A DNA stretch of 56,406 nt from Flaviflexus sp. (GCA_030537635.1 JAUNVM010000012.1:5945-62350); one strand, 5' to 3'. Positions 46,498 through 55,548 are shown, counted from the stretch's first letter. Numbers and translations: made by a program. The notes: generated by a model from the letters alone, not told the origin.

Positions 46498-47751
46498 ATG
46501 TCCGATCAGTATCAGGGAAGTGACCGGTCGAATGCGCAGGCGCCGGCAATCAAGCCGGCGCGCCTGACTACAGCTAACCGCACCGCCATCCTCGGTGCCA
46601 TGTTCCTCATGGCGACGAGCTCGATTGGTCCGGGCTTCATCACCCAGACCTCCACCTTCACCGTCAAGCTTGGCGCGGCCTTCGCCTTTGCCATTGTCGT
46701 GTCGATCATTGTCGACATCGCCATTCAGCTCAACGTGTGGCGCGTTATCGGCGTCTCCGGTTTGCGCGCCAATGAGCTCGGCAACGCCGTGCTGCCCGGT
46801 GCCGGCTGGTTCCTCGCCGCCGCCGTCTTCCTCGGCGGCGTCGTGTTCAACATCGGCAACGTCGCTGGAACCGGTCAGGGCCTGTTCAACCTTCTGGGCC
46901 TCAGCCCGAAGATTGGTGGCCCACTGTCCGCCCTCCTCGCTATTGGCATCTTCCTCTCCCATCGCGCCGGCGTTGCGCTGGACCGCCTCGTTGTCTTCCT
47001 CGGCTCGATCATGATTCTGCTCATGATCTACGTCATGGTGGTTTCGCATCCGCCCTATGGCGAGGCCGCGAGGAATGCGGTGGCCCCCGAGTCGGTCGAC
47101 TTCCTCGTCATCACCACACTCATTGGCGGCACGGTCGGCGGCTACATTACCTTCGCCGGCGCCCACCGCCTCCTCGATTCGAAGATCACCGGACCCGCCA
47201 ACGTCGGCCACGTGACCCGGGTATCCGTCATGTCGATCATCGTCACGGGTATTATGCGCGTGCTGCTCTTCCTCGCCGTTCTCGGTGTGGCGGCGGCCGT
47301 CTCCAAGGACTCTCCGACGATTGCCGCTGACGCCTTCCAGGCCGCTGCGGGCGATCTGGGTCGCAAGCTCTTCGGCATCATCTACTGGGCGGCAGGCCTC
47401 ACCTCGGTGATCGGCGCCTCCTACACGTCGATCTCCTTTGTGACGACCTCAAAGACCCCGGCGCGGACCCGCAATATCATGACGGTGGCGTTCATCGTGC
47501 TCGCCTCGGTCCTCTTCGTCGTCCTCGACAAGGCCCCGCAGAAGCTGCTCATCTTCGCGGGCGCCTTCAACGGCCTCATCTTGCCGATCGCCTTCACGAT
47601 CGTTCTGTGGGTCGCCTGGCGCCGCCGCGACCTGCTCGGCGGCTACAAGTATCCGACCTGGCTCGCCATCGTCGGTCTCATCGCCTGGCTGCTCACCATC
47701 TACCTCGGATATCGCTCACTGTCCGGTTTGGCGGCGCTGTGGGCATCCTGA
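46498..47751 (+). CDS. NRAMP-fold transporter lacking the metal-site motifs, linked to 5-oxoproline genes
   Basis: A 417-residue membrane protein with about 11 helices, related to NRAMP transporters and to YcsG of Bacillus pxp-type clusters. Helix 1 reads MATSSIGPGFITQTSTFTVK where metal-transporting NRAMPs have DPGN, and the helix 6 region reads GGTVGGYITFAGAHRLLDSK where they have a Met-Pro-His type site. The Asp, Asn and Met ligands are therefore absent. With DUF1445, biotin carboxylase and PxpABC beside it, an organic substrate such as 5-oxoproline is more plausible than Mn(II). AAGGAGGAG precedes ATG 46498. Confidence 0.82.
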   Translation: MSDQYQGSDRSNAQAPAIKPARLTTANRTAILGAMFLMATSSIGPGFITQTSTFTVKLGAAFAFAIVVSIIVDIAIQLNVWRVIGVSGLRANELGNAVLPGAGWFLAAAVFLGGVVFNIGNVAGTGQGLFNLLGLSPKIGGPLSALLAIGIFLSHRAGVALDRLVVFLGSIMILLMIYVMVVSHPPYGEAARNAVAPESVDFLVITTLIGGTVGGYITFAGAHRLLDSKITGPANVGHVTRVSVMSIIVTGIMRVLLFLAVLGVAAAVSKDSPTIAADAFQAAAGDLGRKLFGIIYWAAGLTSVIGASYTSISFVTTSKTPARTRNIMTVAFIVLASVLFVVLDKAPQKLLIFAGAFNGLILPIAFTIVLWVAWRRRDLLGGYKYPTWLAIVGLIAWLLTIYLGYRSLSGLAALWAS

Positions 47752-48509
47752 CCCCAAAGGAGGCCCGGGCCTCTTTCGCGCGGGGTCTTGACCGACCCAC
47801 CGCGGGGATGTGCCCGGGCTTCGCCCAGGCCAATCTCGTGGCCCTGCCCGAGCGTTACGCCTTCGACTTCCTCCTCTTCGCACAGCGCAATCCCAAGCCG
47901 ATGCCGTTGCTGGATGTTGTGGCACCCGGCGAAACCTCGCCGATCGCACCGGGCAACCTCGCCACCGAGCTGCCCCGGTACCGGGTGTTTCGCTCCGGTG
48001 AGCTCATCGAGGAGGTGGGCGATGCCAGTGAGGTGTGGCGAGATGATCTCGTCACCTTCCTCATCGGCTGCTCCTTCACCTTTGAGCAGGCGCTCATCGA
48101 GGCCGGCATCGACATCGCGCACATCAGCCAGTGCGTCAATGTGCCGATGTTTGCCACCTCGGTGCCCACCCGCCCGGCGGGGATCTTCTCCGGCCCCCTC
48201 GTCGTCTCCATGCGGCCGATCCCGGCCAGCCAGGTGGCCGACGCGGTGCGGATCACCTCCCGGTACCCCTCGGTGCACGGCGCGCCCGTTCACGTGGGCG
48301 ATCCCGAGCAGATCGGAATCCGAGATCTCTCTCAGCCCGACTACGGGGAGGCTGTGGAGATTCCCGAGGGCACCATCCCGGTGTTCTGGGCCTGCGGGGT
48401 GACCCCGCAGGCGGCCCTCGCCCAGGCGAAGGCCGATCTTGTTATCACCCACGCACCCGGGCGCATGCTCATCACCGACGCCCCCGATCACCGTTATCTC
48501 ATTCCCTAA
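47739..48509 (+). CDS. DUF1445 / YcsI-like putative hydro-lyase
   Basis: A 256-residue protein with the family pattern RPTAGMCPGFAQANLVALPE, FDFLLFAQRNPKPMPLLDV, FLIGCSFTFEQALIEAGI, FATSVPTRPAGIFSGPLVVS, FWACGVTPQAAL and ITHAPGRMLITD. Relatives include the D-glutamate cyclase domain, which forms 5-oxoproline, so a role in 5-oxo-D/L-proline chemistry fits the neighbours. The likely start is GTG 47739, inside the transporter gene end (13-bp overlap), suggesting translational coupling. Confidence 0.85.
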   Translation: MGILTPKEARASFARGLDRPTAGMCPGFAQANLVALPERYAFDFLLFAQRNPKPMPLLDVVAPGETSPIAPGNLATELPRYRVFRSGELIEEVGDASEVWRDDLVTFLIGCSFTFEQALIEAGIDIAHISQCVNVPMFATSVPTRPAGIFSGPLVVSMRPIPASQVADAVRITSRYPSVHGAPVHVGDPEQIGIRDLSQPDYGEAVEIPEGTIPVFWACGVTPQAALAQAKADLVITHAPGRMLITDAPDHRYLIP

Positions 48510-48516
48510 CCCTCAA

Positions 48517-48555
48517 GTGAATGAAGCGCTGGGGACATCCCAGCGCTTCATTCAC
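48517..48555. terminator. 17-bp-stem bidirectional terminator between DUF1445 and the biotin carboxylase
   Basis: GTGAATGAAGCGCTGGG and CCCAGCGCTTCATTCAC form a perfect 17-bp stem around GACAT. It lies 8 bp past the DUF1445 stop and 22 bp past the stop of the convergent carboxylase gene. Confidence 0.85.
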
Positions 48556-48576
48556 ATCTGAGGCGGTGTGCCGGCG

Positions 48577-50325
48577 CTAGGAGATTCTCGCGAGAACCTG
48601 ACCGGAGGCCAGCGAATCGCCTTCTTCGAGGCTCTCACGGTGAAGGGTTCCGCTTATCGGGGCGGTGACATTGGATTCCATCTTCATCGCCTCAATGACG
48701 CACACGGTTTCTCCCTCGCTGACCTCCGCACCGTCATCAACCTTCCAGGCGATGAGGCTGCCGGCATACGGGCTCGTCACCGCGGTCCCCTCCCCATCGT
48801 CAACGGACGAGGACTGCTGGTCGGGAGCGGGAGCCGGGGCGCTGCCGGCCACGCCGGCGAGCCGTTCCAGGAGCGAGGCTGGCATGCCGAGCCGGAACTG
48901 GCGCCCCTCCAGCTCAATGTGGAAGCGCTCGATGGCTTCACCGGCCTCCCGATTCGCGCGCACCCGCGAGGGCTGAATGTCGGCGCTGAAGTCATTTTCA
49001 ATCCACGCGGTGTGCACCTGGAAGTCCTCGATGAACTCGGGCTCATTGAGAACGGCGAGATGGAACGGAATCGTCGTAGCCACGCCCTCGATGACGAGCT
49101 CGGCAAGGGCGTCACGGGCGCGGGCAATGGCCTGCTCTCGGGTGGCGCCCCAGCAGATGAGCTTGGCGATGAGGGAATCGTAGGAACCGGGAACAATGGA
49201 GCCGGTCCGCACCCCCGCATCCATCCGCACTCCCGGGCCGGTGGGAGATTCGAAGCGGATGATCTCCCCGGGGCAGGGAACATATCCGGCGGCCACGTCC
49301 TCGGCGTTGATGCGGAACTCGATGGCGTGACCGCGCGGGGTGATCTTCTCGGGAATATCGAGCTTCTCGCCGTTGGCGATTTTCAGCTGCCAGGCCACCA
49401 GATCAACATCGGTGGTCTCCTCGGTGACCGGATGTTCCACCTGGAGGCGAGTGTTGACCTCAAGAAACGAAATGGTGCCGTCGGCGGCGAGCAGGAATTC
49501 GACCGTGCCCGCACCCACATAACCGGCTTCCTCGCACACGGCGATGGCTCCCCGGCGAATCGTATCGGCCTGCTCCGTGGTGAGGAAGGGGGCCGGCGCC
49601 TCTTCAACGAGCTTCTGATTGCGCCGCTGCAGCGTGCAGTCGCGCAGCCCCACCACCCGCACTGTGCCGTGCTGGTCGGCGAGAATCTGAGCCTCCACAT
49701 GGCGGGGGCGAATGAGGAACTTCTCAACGAAACACTCCTCGCGGCCGAAGGCGGCCTTGGCCTCCCGCTGGGCGGAACCCACGGCATCTTCAACATCCTC
49801 GAGCTCGTGGACGATCTTCATGCCGCGCCCACCACCCCCGTAGGCGGCCTTGATGGCAATGGGCAGGCCGTGCTTCTCCGCGAACTCGTGCGCGTCCTCC
49901 CAACTCTCAATCGGCCCGTCCGTGCCCGGAGCCAGCGGAGCATCGACCCGCTCGGCAATGTCCCGGGCGCTCACCTTGTTGCCCAGGGTGTCGATGACCT
50001 CGGGTGAGGGCCCAATCCAGGTCAGCCCCGCATCCATCACCGCACGAGCAAATTCCGCATTCTCCGAGAGGAAACCGTAGCCGGGATGAATAGCATCGGC
50101 CTTTGCGCGAATCGCAATGTCGATGAGGGCCGAGATATTGAGGTAGGTCTCGGCGGCCCGCTCCCCGGGCAGGGCGTAGGCCTCGTCGGCGTAGACCACG
50201 TGCGGGCTATCGGCATCCGGGTCGGAATACACGGCGATCGAGGTGAGGCCCAGATCCCGGCAGGCGCGCACGATCCGGACGGCAATCTCGGCGCGGTTGG
50301 CTATGAGGATGCGCTTGAGCGTCAT
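48577..50325 (-). CDS. biotin carboxylase-BCCP fusion
   Basis: A 582-residue acyl-CoA-carboxylase alpha-type protein. It has the biotin carboxylase N-domain (KRILIANRAEIAVRIVRACR), the ATP-grasp glycine loop AYGGGGRGMKIV, LEVNTRLQVEHPVTE and the C-domain. An Ala/Pro linker (about 485-505) leads to a BCCP domain with the biotinylation site EAMKMES (Lys548). It overlaps the PxpB-PxpC fusion gene by 4 bp, and no carboxyltransferase beta subunit is nearby. It probably works with the Pxp proteins rather than as part of acetyl-CoA carboxylase; this is inferred from linkage. Confidence 0.9.
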   Translation of the reverse strand: MTLKRILIANRAEIAVRIVRACRDLGLTSIAVYSDPDADSPHVVYADEAYALPGERAAETYLNISALIDIAIRAKADAIHPGYGFLSENAEFARAVMDAGLTWIGPSPEVIDTLGNKVSARDIAERVDAPLAPGTDGPIESWEDAHEFAEKHGLPIAIKAAYGGGGRGMKIVHELEDVEDAVGSAQREAKAAFGREECFVEKFLIRPRHVEAQILADQHGTVRVVGLRDCTLQRRNQKLVEEAPAPFLTTEQADTIRRGAIAVCEEAGYVGAGTVEFLLAADGTISFLEVNTRLQVEHPVTEETTDVDLVAWQLKIANGEKLDIPEKITPRGHAIEFRINAEDVAAGYVPCPGEIIRFESPTGPGVRMDAGVRTGSIVPGSYDSLIAKLICWGATREQAIARARDALAELVIEGVATTIPFHLAVLNEPEFIEDFQVHTAWIENDFSADIQPSRVRANREAGEAIERFHIELEGRQFRLGMPASLLERLAGVAGSAPAPAPDQQSSSVDDGEGTAVTSPYAGSLIAWKVDDGAEVSEGETVCVIEAMKMESNVTAPISGTLHRESLEEGDSLASGQVLARIS

Positions 50326-51890
50326 GATGATTCTCCTGTCTGCCAGTCCTCGACCCGGCTCAAGCGGAGCGTTTGACCGGGCGCGAGCTGGGCGGCAATG
50401 TCAAGGTCTTCGGCAATCACCGTCGCAATAACGGGATATCCGCCGGTGACGGGATGATCGGCAAGGAAAAGCACGGGAAGTCCCTCGGGAGGCACCTGAA
50501 TCGCACCGGTGACCATTCCCTCCGAGGCGAGTTCGCCCCGATCTTCGCGAATGAGTGGGCGGCCACCTTCGGGGGCTTCCAAGCGCAGGGCGGTGCGATT
50601 CGAGGAGGGGCCGATCACCCACTCCTGGTCGCACAGATGATCGACCTCGCCCTCGACGCACCAGTCGGCGCGCGGGCCGGGGACGATGCGCAGGGTGGTG
50701 CGCTCGGAGAGGGTGCTCGGCTCGGCCTCCCCCGAGGCGTTGAGATCGGAGCGGGTGCGCACCTTGAGCGGATCTCCGGGTGACAGTGGAGCCGGGCCAA
50801 GCCTCGACATCGTGTCGGTTGCGGTGGAGCCGAGCACGCGGGGTGCAGCAAAGCCACCTCGGGCGGCCACGTAGCAGCGGACACCCGCGCTCGGCTGACC
50901 GAGCGTGAGGGTTCCACCCGAGGGCATGACGAACGGGGCGCGCAGTGGCGCGGCCTTCGTCTCCTCCCCGACCGTGATGGTGGCTTCCACCTCGGCTCCC
51001 GTGATTGCCATGGTGACGTCGGTGGAGAGCTGGAGCGTGAGGCCGCCAAGCAGATTCTCCAGGACGGTGGCGGTGGCCGGGTTGCCAACGAGGCGATTAC
51101 CCTGGCGAGCCGCGGAGCGGTCAAGGACTCCGGAGGCACTCACCCCAGCATCCCCGTAGCCGGTCCGGCCCAGGTCCTGGTAGAGGGTGGACAGCCCGGT
51201 GGCCTCGATGCGGCCAATGGGGCGGGAGGGCGGCATGTCGGTGGAGGAGCTGGCACCAAGCGGACCGGCCTGCGCCACCTCACGCACCGCCACATAGCGC
51301 ACCAGGTCACCCGGATGCAGGAGATGTGGCACCTCCCGGGACAGGTCCCACATGGCTGTATCGGTGCGCCCTAAGAGCTGCCAGCCGCCCGGGGAGTCTT
51401 GCGGGTAGACCGCCGAGAAGGGGCCGGCAAGGGCGACCGAACCGGCCGGCACCTTGGACCGGGGAGTATCGCGCCTCGGAGTGTCCCACCGCTCCCCGCC
51501 CGTGCAGTAGGCAAATCCGGGGGCGAAGCCGCCGAAGGCCGCGAACCATTCCTCAGAGGTGTGCGCTTCGATGAGCGCGTCGGTGGATATGCCGTAGTGT
51601 TCGGCCACGGCCGCAAGATCCTCCCCGTCATAACAGGTGGGGATCTCCACGGTTTTCGCCTGGGCCGCCGACAGCGGCTCGGGATCGATGGAGTCAAGGG
51701 CGTGCAGTGCCTGCTCGCAGGCGCGGCGGGTGGCCGTCTTGATGAGGATGGTGCGGGCCGCCGCGATGACGTCGAGTTGGCCGGGCAGCGGATTCTTCGT
51801 CAGATGGGCATGCCAGGCCATGACGGTGTCAATATCCCCGAGCTCGACGAGCAGAGAGCGGGTGCCCATGAGGCGGACCGGAGCGCTCAT
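50322..51890 (-). CDS. 5-oxoprolinase subunit B-C fusion (PxpB-PxpC, KipI-KipA)
   Basis: A 522-residue fusion. Residues about 1-210 are PxpB/KipI (RLMGTRSLLVELGDIDTVMA, EIPTCYDGEDLAAVAEHYGI, GFAPGFAYCTGGE, PRSKVPAGSVALAGPFSAVY, PGGWQLLGRTD). Residues about 225-520 are PxpC/KipA (IEATGLSTLYQDLGRTGYGD, GVSASGVLDRSAARQGNRLV, VRCYVAARGGFAAPRVLGSTA, DHPVTGGYPVIATV). The two domains are homologous to part of urea carboxylase. Separate pxpB and pxpC genes are more usual. It overlaps pxpA and the carboxylase gene by 4 bp each. Confidence 0.9.
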   Translation of the reverse strand: MSAPVRLMGTRSLLVELGDIDTVMAWHAHLTKNPLPGQLDVIAAARTILIKTATRRACEQALHALDSIDPEPLSAAQAKTVEIPTCYDGEDLAAVAEHYGISTDALIEAHTSEEWFAAFGGFAPGFAYCTGGERWDTPRRDTPRSKVPAGSVALAGPFSAVYPQDSPGGWQLLGRTDTAMWDLSREVPHLLHPGDLVRYVAVREVAQAGPLGASSSTDMPPSRPIGRIEATGLSTLYQDLGRTGYGDAGVSASGVLDRSAARQGNRLVGNPATATVLENLLGGLTLQLSTDVTMAITGAEVEATITVGEETKAAPLRAPFVMPSGGTLTLGQPSAGVRCYVAARGGFAAPRVLGSTATDTMSRLGPAPLSPGDPLKVRTRSDLNASGEAEPSTLSERTTLRIVPGPRADWCVEGEVDHLCDQEWVIGPSSNRTALRLEAPEGGRPLIREDRGELASEGMVTGAIQVPPEGLPVLFLADHPVTGGYPVIATVIAEDLDIAAQLAPGQTLRLSRVEDWQTGESS

Positions 51891-52642
51891 GCGAAAGCCT
51901 CAATTCGCACGCCGGCCTCCTCCAGGCCGCGCTTCACCTCCCGCGCCATCTCCACCGCCCCGGGAGAATCCCCGTGTACGCAAATCGACTGGGCAGCCAC
52001 CTCGATCGGCGTGCCATCAATCGCCTCGATGACGCCCTCGTGGGCGAGGCGAACCATGCGGGCGGCAACCTTCTCGGGATCGGTGAGCACCGCTCCGTTC
52101 TCGGTGCGTGAGACCAGGGTGCCCTCGGGGGTGTAGGCCCGGTCGGCGAAGGCCTCGAAGACGACGCGGATGCCGGCTTCCTCGGCAAGACGGGCGGCAA
52201 TCGATCCCGGCAGGAGCAACAGGGCGAGATCGCCGAAGGCTCGTACCGCGTCGACCACGGCGCGGGCGTGAGCCTCATGGTGAACGATGGTGTTATAGAG
52301 GGCCCCGTGGGGCTTGACGTAGTGAATGCTGGCGCCGTGCTTGCGGGCCATGGCCTCGACCGCGCCAATCTGGTAGAGCACCTCATCGGCGAGCTCCGCG
52401 CTCGCATAGTCAATGAATCTGCGGCCAAATCCCGCCGCATCCCGGTAGGAGGGATGTGCGCCGATGCTGACCCCACGCCGAGCGGCAGCCTCGCAGGTCG
52501 CGGCGATGCCGCGTGGATCTCCGGCGTGAAAACCGCCGGCCACATTTGCCGACGAGACAATGTCGAGCATCGCCTCGTCATCGCCGACAGGCATGCCGGC
52601 CAGGGACTCCCCCAGGTCCGAATTCAGATCGATGGTTGCCAT
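51887..52642 (-). CDS. pxpA: 5-oxoprolinase subunit A (LamB/YcsF family)
   Basis: A 251-residue protein of the LamB/YcsF family. Motifs are IDLNSDLGESLAGMPVGDDE, ANVAGGFHAGDPRGI, SIGAHPSYRDAAGFGRRFI, IHYVKPHGALYN, VFEAFADRAYTPEGTLVSR and SICVHGDSPGAV. Together with PxpB and PxpC the family hydrolyses 5-oxoproline to glutamate using ATP. It is the first gene of the pxpA-pxpBC-carboxylase operon, starting 212 bp from the era stop; the gap holds a possible weak hairpin (GCCTCC and GGAGGC, about 52740-52763). Confidence 0.93.
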   Translation of the reverse strand: MATIDLNSDLGESLAGMPVGDDEAMLDIVSSANVAGGFHAGDPRGIAATCEAAARRGVSIGAHPSYRDAAGFGRRFIDYASAELADEVLYQIGAVEAMARKHGASIHYVKPHGALYNTIVHHEAHARAVVDAVRAFGDLALLLLPGSIAARLAEEAGIRVVFEAFADRAYTPEGTLVSRTENGAVLTDPEKVAARMVRLAHEGVIEAIDGTPIEVAAQSICVHGDSPGAVEMAREVKRGLEEAGVRIEAFA

Positions 52643-52854
52643 GTCATCTCCCTTACGTGTGACTCACCAGACTATCACCGGGCCTCGACTGGGATCGCCC
52701 AGTCTCATGCTGAGGTCATGCCTGCGGAAGGCAAATAGCCGCCTCCCGGCTCGGGCGAGGAGGCTGAGATCCTGCTGCGGCTAGGCGCAGCGCACAGGCC
52801 CACCGAGATGGGGCGCAAAAGACCGCGAGGAGGCCCGGCTGGCCGCGCAGCGGA

Positions 52855-53844
52855 CTAGAAGCCGAGGCGACGCAGCGCCTTGGGATCGCGCTGCCACTCC
52901 TTGGCCACCCGAACGTGGAGCGAGAGGAAGACCTTTGCCCCGAGCATGCGCTCGATTTCGAGGCGTGCCTTGCGGCCAACCTCCTTGAGGCGCGATCCGC
53001 GATGACCAATGATGATTCCCTTCTGGGAGGAGCGCTCAACATACAGATCGGCATAGATGTCGATGATGGGGCCCTTCTTCGTGGTCCGCTCGTTCATCTC
53101 CTCGACAAGCACGGCAATCGAATGCGGCAGCTCGTCGCGCACCCCCTCCAGGGCGGCCTCGCGGATGAGCTCGGCGACGACGATGTGTTCGGGTTCGTCA
53201 CTCGCCTCGCCTTCCGGGTACAGCGGCGGGGAGGGCTCCATCTTCGTCACGAGCAGGTCCGCCAGGTGCTCGACGTTATCGCCGGTCACGGCACTGACGG
53301 GCACAATCTCCTCGAAGTCAGCGAAGGTCGAGACCTCGACGAGATGTTTGGCCAGCGTCTGATCATCCACCGTATCGGTCTTGGTGACAACGGCGATAAC
53401 CGGGGTGCGGGCGGCCGTGATTTCGCCGAGGAGATAACGGTCGCCCGGGCCGAGGGCCTCGCCTGCGGGCAGGCAGAGGGCGACGAGGTCGACATCGGAG
53501 AGGGTCTGGCGGACGAGATCGTTGAGGCGCTCGCCGAGCAGGGTGCGCGGACGGTGCATACCCGGGGTGTCGACGAGGATGACCTGGCCGCCGGGCCGGT
53601 TGACGATTCCGCGGATCACCCGGCGGGTGGTTTGCGGGCGGGCGGAGGTGATCGCCACCTTATTGCCAACCATGGCGTTGGTGAGCGTGGACTTGCCCGC
53701 ATTGGGCCGGCCCACGAGGCTGACAAAGCCAGCTCGAAAATCGGCGCTCGGCTCACCGGCCGACATCCTCTGCTTCTCGGGCTCATGCGCACCCGCGCGG
53801 GTTCCGTCATCCGGATCGGTGGAAGCCATCGGTTGATCAGTCAC
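52855..53844 (-). CDS. era: GTPase Era
   Basis: Ribosome-assembly GTPase binding 16S rRNA. From GTG 53844 the product is 329 residues: an unconserved N-terminus, then the G1 loop VSLVGRPNAGKST (about residues 41-53), the G2 region TSARPQTTRRVIRGI, G3 VDTPGMH, G4 TKTD, and a C-terminal KH domain with QKGIIIGHRGSRLKEVG. GTG 53844 lies 5 nt after GAGGAG and overlaps the CBS-protein gene by 8 bp; the much longer open frame to 54252 is a shadow of that gene. Confidence 0.95.
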   Translation of the reverse strand: MTDQPMASTDPDDGTRAGAHEPEKQRMSAGEPSADFRAGFVSLVGRPNAGKSTLTNAMVGNKVAITSARPQTTRRVIRGIVNRPGGQVILVDTPGMHRPRTLLGERLNDLVRQTLSDVDLVALCLPAGEALGPGDRYLLGEITAARTPVIAVVTKTDTVDDQTLAKHLVEVSTFADFEEIVPVSAVTGDNVEHLADLLVTKMEPSPPLYPEGEASDEPEHIVVAELIREAALEGVRDELPHSIAVLVEEMNERTTKKGPIIDIYADLYVERSSQKGIIIGHRGSRLKEVGRKARLEIERMLGAKVFLSLHVRVAKEWQRDPKALRRLGF

Positions 53845-55093
53845 GGTTCTCCTCGGGGAGCTTTTGGGCGAGTAGGGTGGCCAGTCGTTTGCGCCGGCCC
53901 TCAAATCGTTCGGCGGTGAGCGACATCCCCATGATTTCGGTGCGGGCCCCCGGAATGGGGAGGCGTTCGAGGCCCTTGGTGAGCAGGCCACCGGCAGTAT
54001 CGACATCATCATCGTCGATGTCGAGGCCGAAGAGTTCGCCGAGCTCGTCGATGGGCAGACGGGCGGGCACCCGGAAGATTCCGGGCTCGATCTCGGTGGC
54101 CTCCGGCTCGGCCCGATCGTGCTCATCAACCATGTCTCCCACGAGCTCCTCGAGGAGATCCTCGATGGTGACAAGGCCGGCGATGCCGCCGTATTCGTCG
54201 ACGACGAGGGCAAGGTGGAAGGACTCGGCCTGCATGTCGTGCAGGAGGTCATCGACCGGCTTCATTTCCGGCACGAAGACCGGATCGCGCATGAGGTCTC
54301 GTACGGTCATGTCCTCGGTGTCGAGCCGCCGGTGCATACGCCGCACCACGTCCTTGAGGAAGATGATGCCCGAGACGTCATCGAGGTTCTCTCCCATGAC
54401 CGGGATCCGGGAAAAACCGGAGCGCACGAAGGCGGTCACCGCGTCGGCAAGGGAGTCGCCTTCCTCCACGGTCACCATATCCGGTCGGGGCACCATAACC
54501 TCGCGCACCATCGTTTGGGACAGTTCGAAGACCGATTGGAGCAGCTGACGCTCATCGTCTTCCAGCTCCTCCGATTCGCTCACGCGCTCCACCATGACGG
54601 AGAGATCATCATCATCGGAGGGCTCGCCCTCCTCCTCGACATGGGAAATGAAGATGGCGAAAACGCGGGTGAGCCAGGATAGCGGGCCGGACAGGAGGGA
54701 AAGGATGGTGACCGGCTTGGCGCGCGCTAGGCCGATGGGCGTCGACATAGCGAGGGTGATGGCGAGGACGATCGCGATGACGGTGCCGGCGACCATGACC
54801 TGCCACCAAGCTCCGAGGATGTCGGCGCCAAGCAGGGCGATGCACATGCCGGCGAGCAGGTCGAGAACGGTCTTGGCTACCTGGAGGCCGGCCCGAGCTG
54901 CGGTGCGGTGCGAGACCACGTAGGCGATCTTGCTGCCACCACGGACTTCATCGGCCACCGCCTCCGCCGCCTCCGTCCGGGTGATCCGGCGAACGGCGGC
55001 ATCGGCCGTCGAGCAGGTGACGGCGAGGGTGAGGAAAATGAAGGCGAGGGCGGTAATCGGTAGCTCGGGCACCTCGTTGATCATCGGCGTCAT
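53837..55093 (-). CDS. CorC/HlyC-like CBS-domain membrane protein
   Basis: A 418-residue protein with an N-terminal DUF21 (CNNM-like) membrane domain of about four helices (residues about 10-165), an acidic segment (EEEGEPSDDDD), a CBS pair (VREVMVPRPDMVTVEEGDSL and LMRDPVFVPEMKPVDDLLHD, ending DEYGGIAGLVTIEDLLEELV) and a C-terminal CorC/HlyC transporter-associated domain. Such proteins are linked to Mg/Co efflux; the gene is conserved between ybeY and era. The ATG overlaps the ybeY stop by 4 bp. Confidence 0.92.
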   Translation of the reverse strand: MTPMINEVPELPITALAFIFLTLAVTCSTADAAVRRITRTEAAEAVADEVRGGSKIAYVVSHRTAARAGLQVAKTVLDLLAGMCIALLGADILGAWWQVMVAGTVIAIVLAITLAMSTPIGLARAKPVTILSLLSGPLSWLTRVFAIFISHVEEEGEPSDDDDLSVMVERVSESEELEDDERQLLQSVFELSQTMVREVMVPRPDMVTVEEGDSLADAVTAFVRSGFSRIPVMGENLDDVSGIIFLKDVVRRMHRRLDTEDMTVRDLMRDPVFVPEMKPVDDLLHDMQAESFHLALVVDEYGGIAGLVTIEDLLEELVGDMVDEHDRAEPEATEIEPGIFRVPARLPIDELGELFGLDIDDDDVDTAGGLLTKGLERLPIPGARTEIMGMSLTAERFEGRRKRLATLLAQKLPEENRD

Positions 55094-55548
55094 GAGCGCT
55101 GCGCGAGGAAGCCGAGCAGCAGGTCCCGCTGCAGGCCAAACATTTCCCGCTCCTCGGCGGGGGTCGCGTGATCGTATCCGAGGACGTGCAAAATCCCGTG
55201 GGTGACGAGGAGGAGAACTTCTTCGATAACCGCGTGGCCGGCCCGGTGGGCCTGAGCGGCTGCTACGGAGGGACACACGACGACGTCGCCGAGCATGCCC
55301 TCCACCGGAGCATCCCCCGGGGCGGGCGGGCGAATCTCGTCCATGGGAAAGGAGAGCACATCGGTTGGTCCCGGCTCATCCATCCACGTCACGTGCAGAT
55401 CGGTCATCGCCTTCTCGTCAACGAGGATGACGGATAGATCCGCCCCCGGATGAATCCGCAGCTTCTCGAGCACATAGCCGGCCAGGGCCGAGATCTCCCG
55501 ACCATCAAGGCGCGGCTCGTAACCGGATTCGTCGAGGAATTCGATCAT
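55090..55548 (-). CDS. ybeY: rRNA maturation endoribonuclease YbeY
   Basis: Single-strand-specific metallo-RNase acting in 16S rRNA 3'-end maturation. The 152-residue protein carries the zinc motif HGILHVLGYDH (residues 117-127) and the family stretch PTDVLSFPMDE. ATG 55548 overlaps the phoH stop by 4 bp; an in-frame ATG five codons upstream lies within phoH and is less likely. Confidence 0.96.
   Translation of the reverse strand: MIEFLDESGYEPRLDGREISALAGYVLEKLRIHPGADLSVILVDEKAMTDLHVTWMDEPGPTDVLSFPMDEIRPPAPGDAPVEGMLGDVVVCPSVAAAQAHRAGHAVIEEVLLLVTHGILHVLGYDHATPAEEREMFGLQRDLLLGFLAQRS

Noticed and set aside
52855..54252. Long N-terminal extension of era to 465 residues
   Set aside because: The first 136 residues are Ser/Pro/Arg-rich shadow of the CBS-protein gene; GTG 53844 has a good ribosome-binding site.
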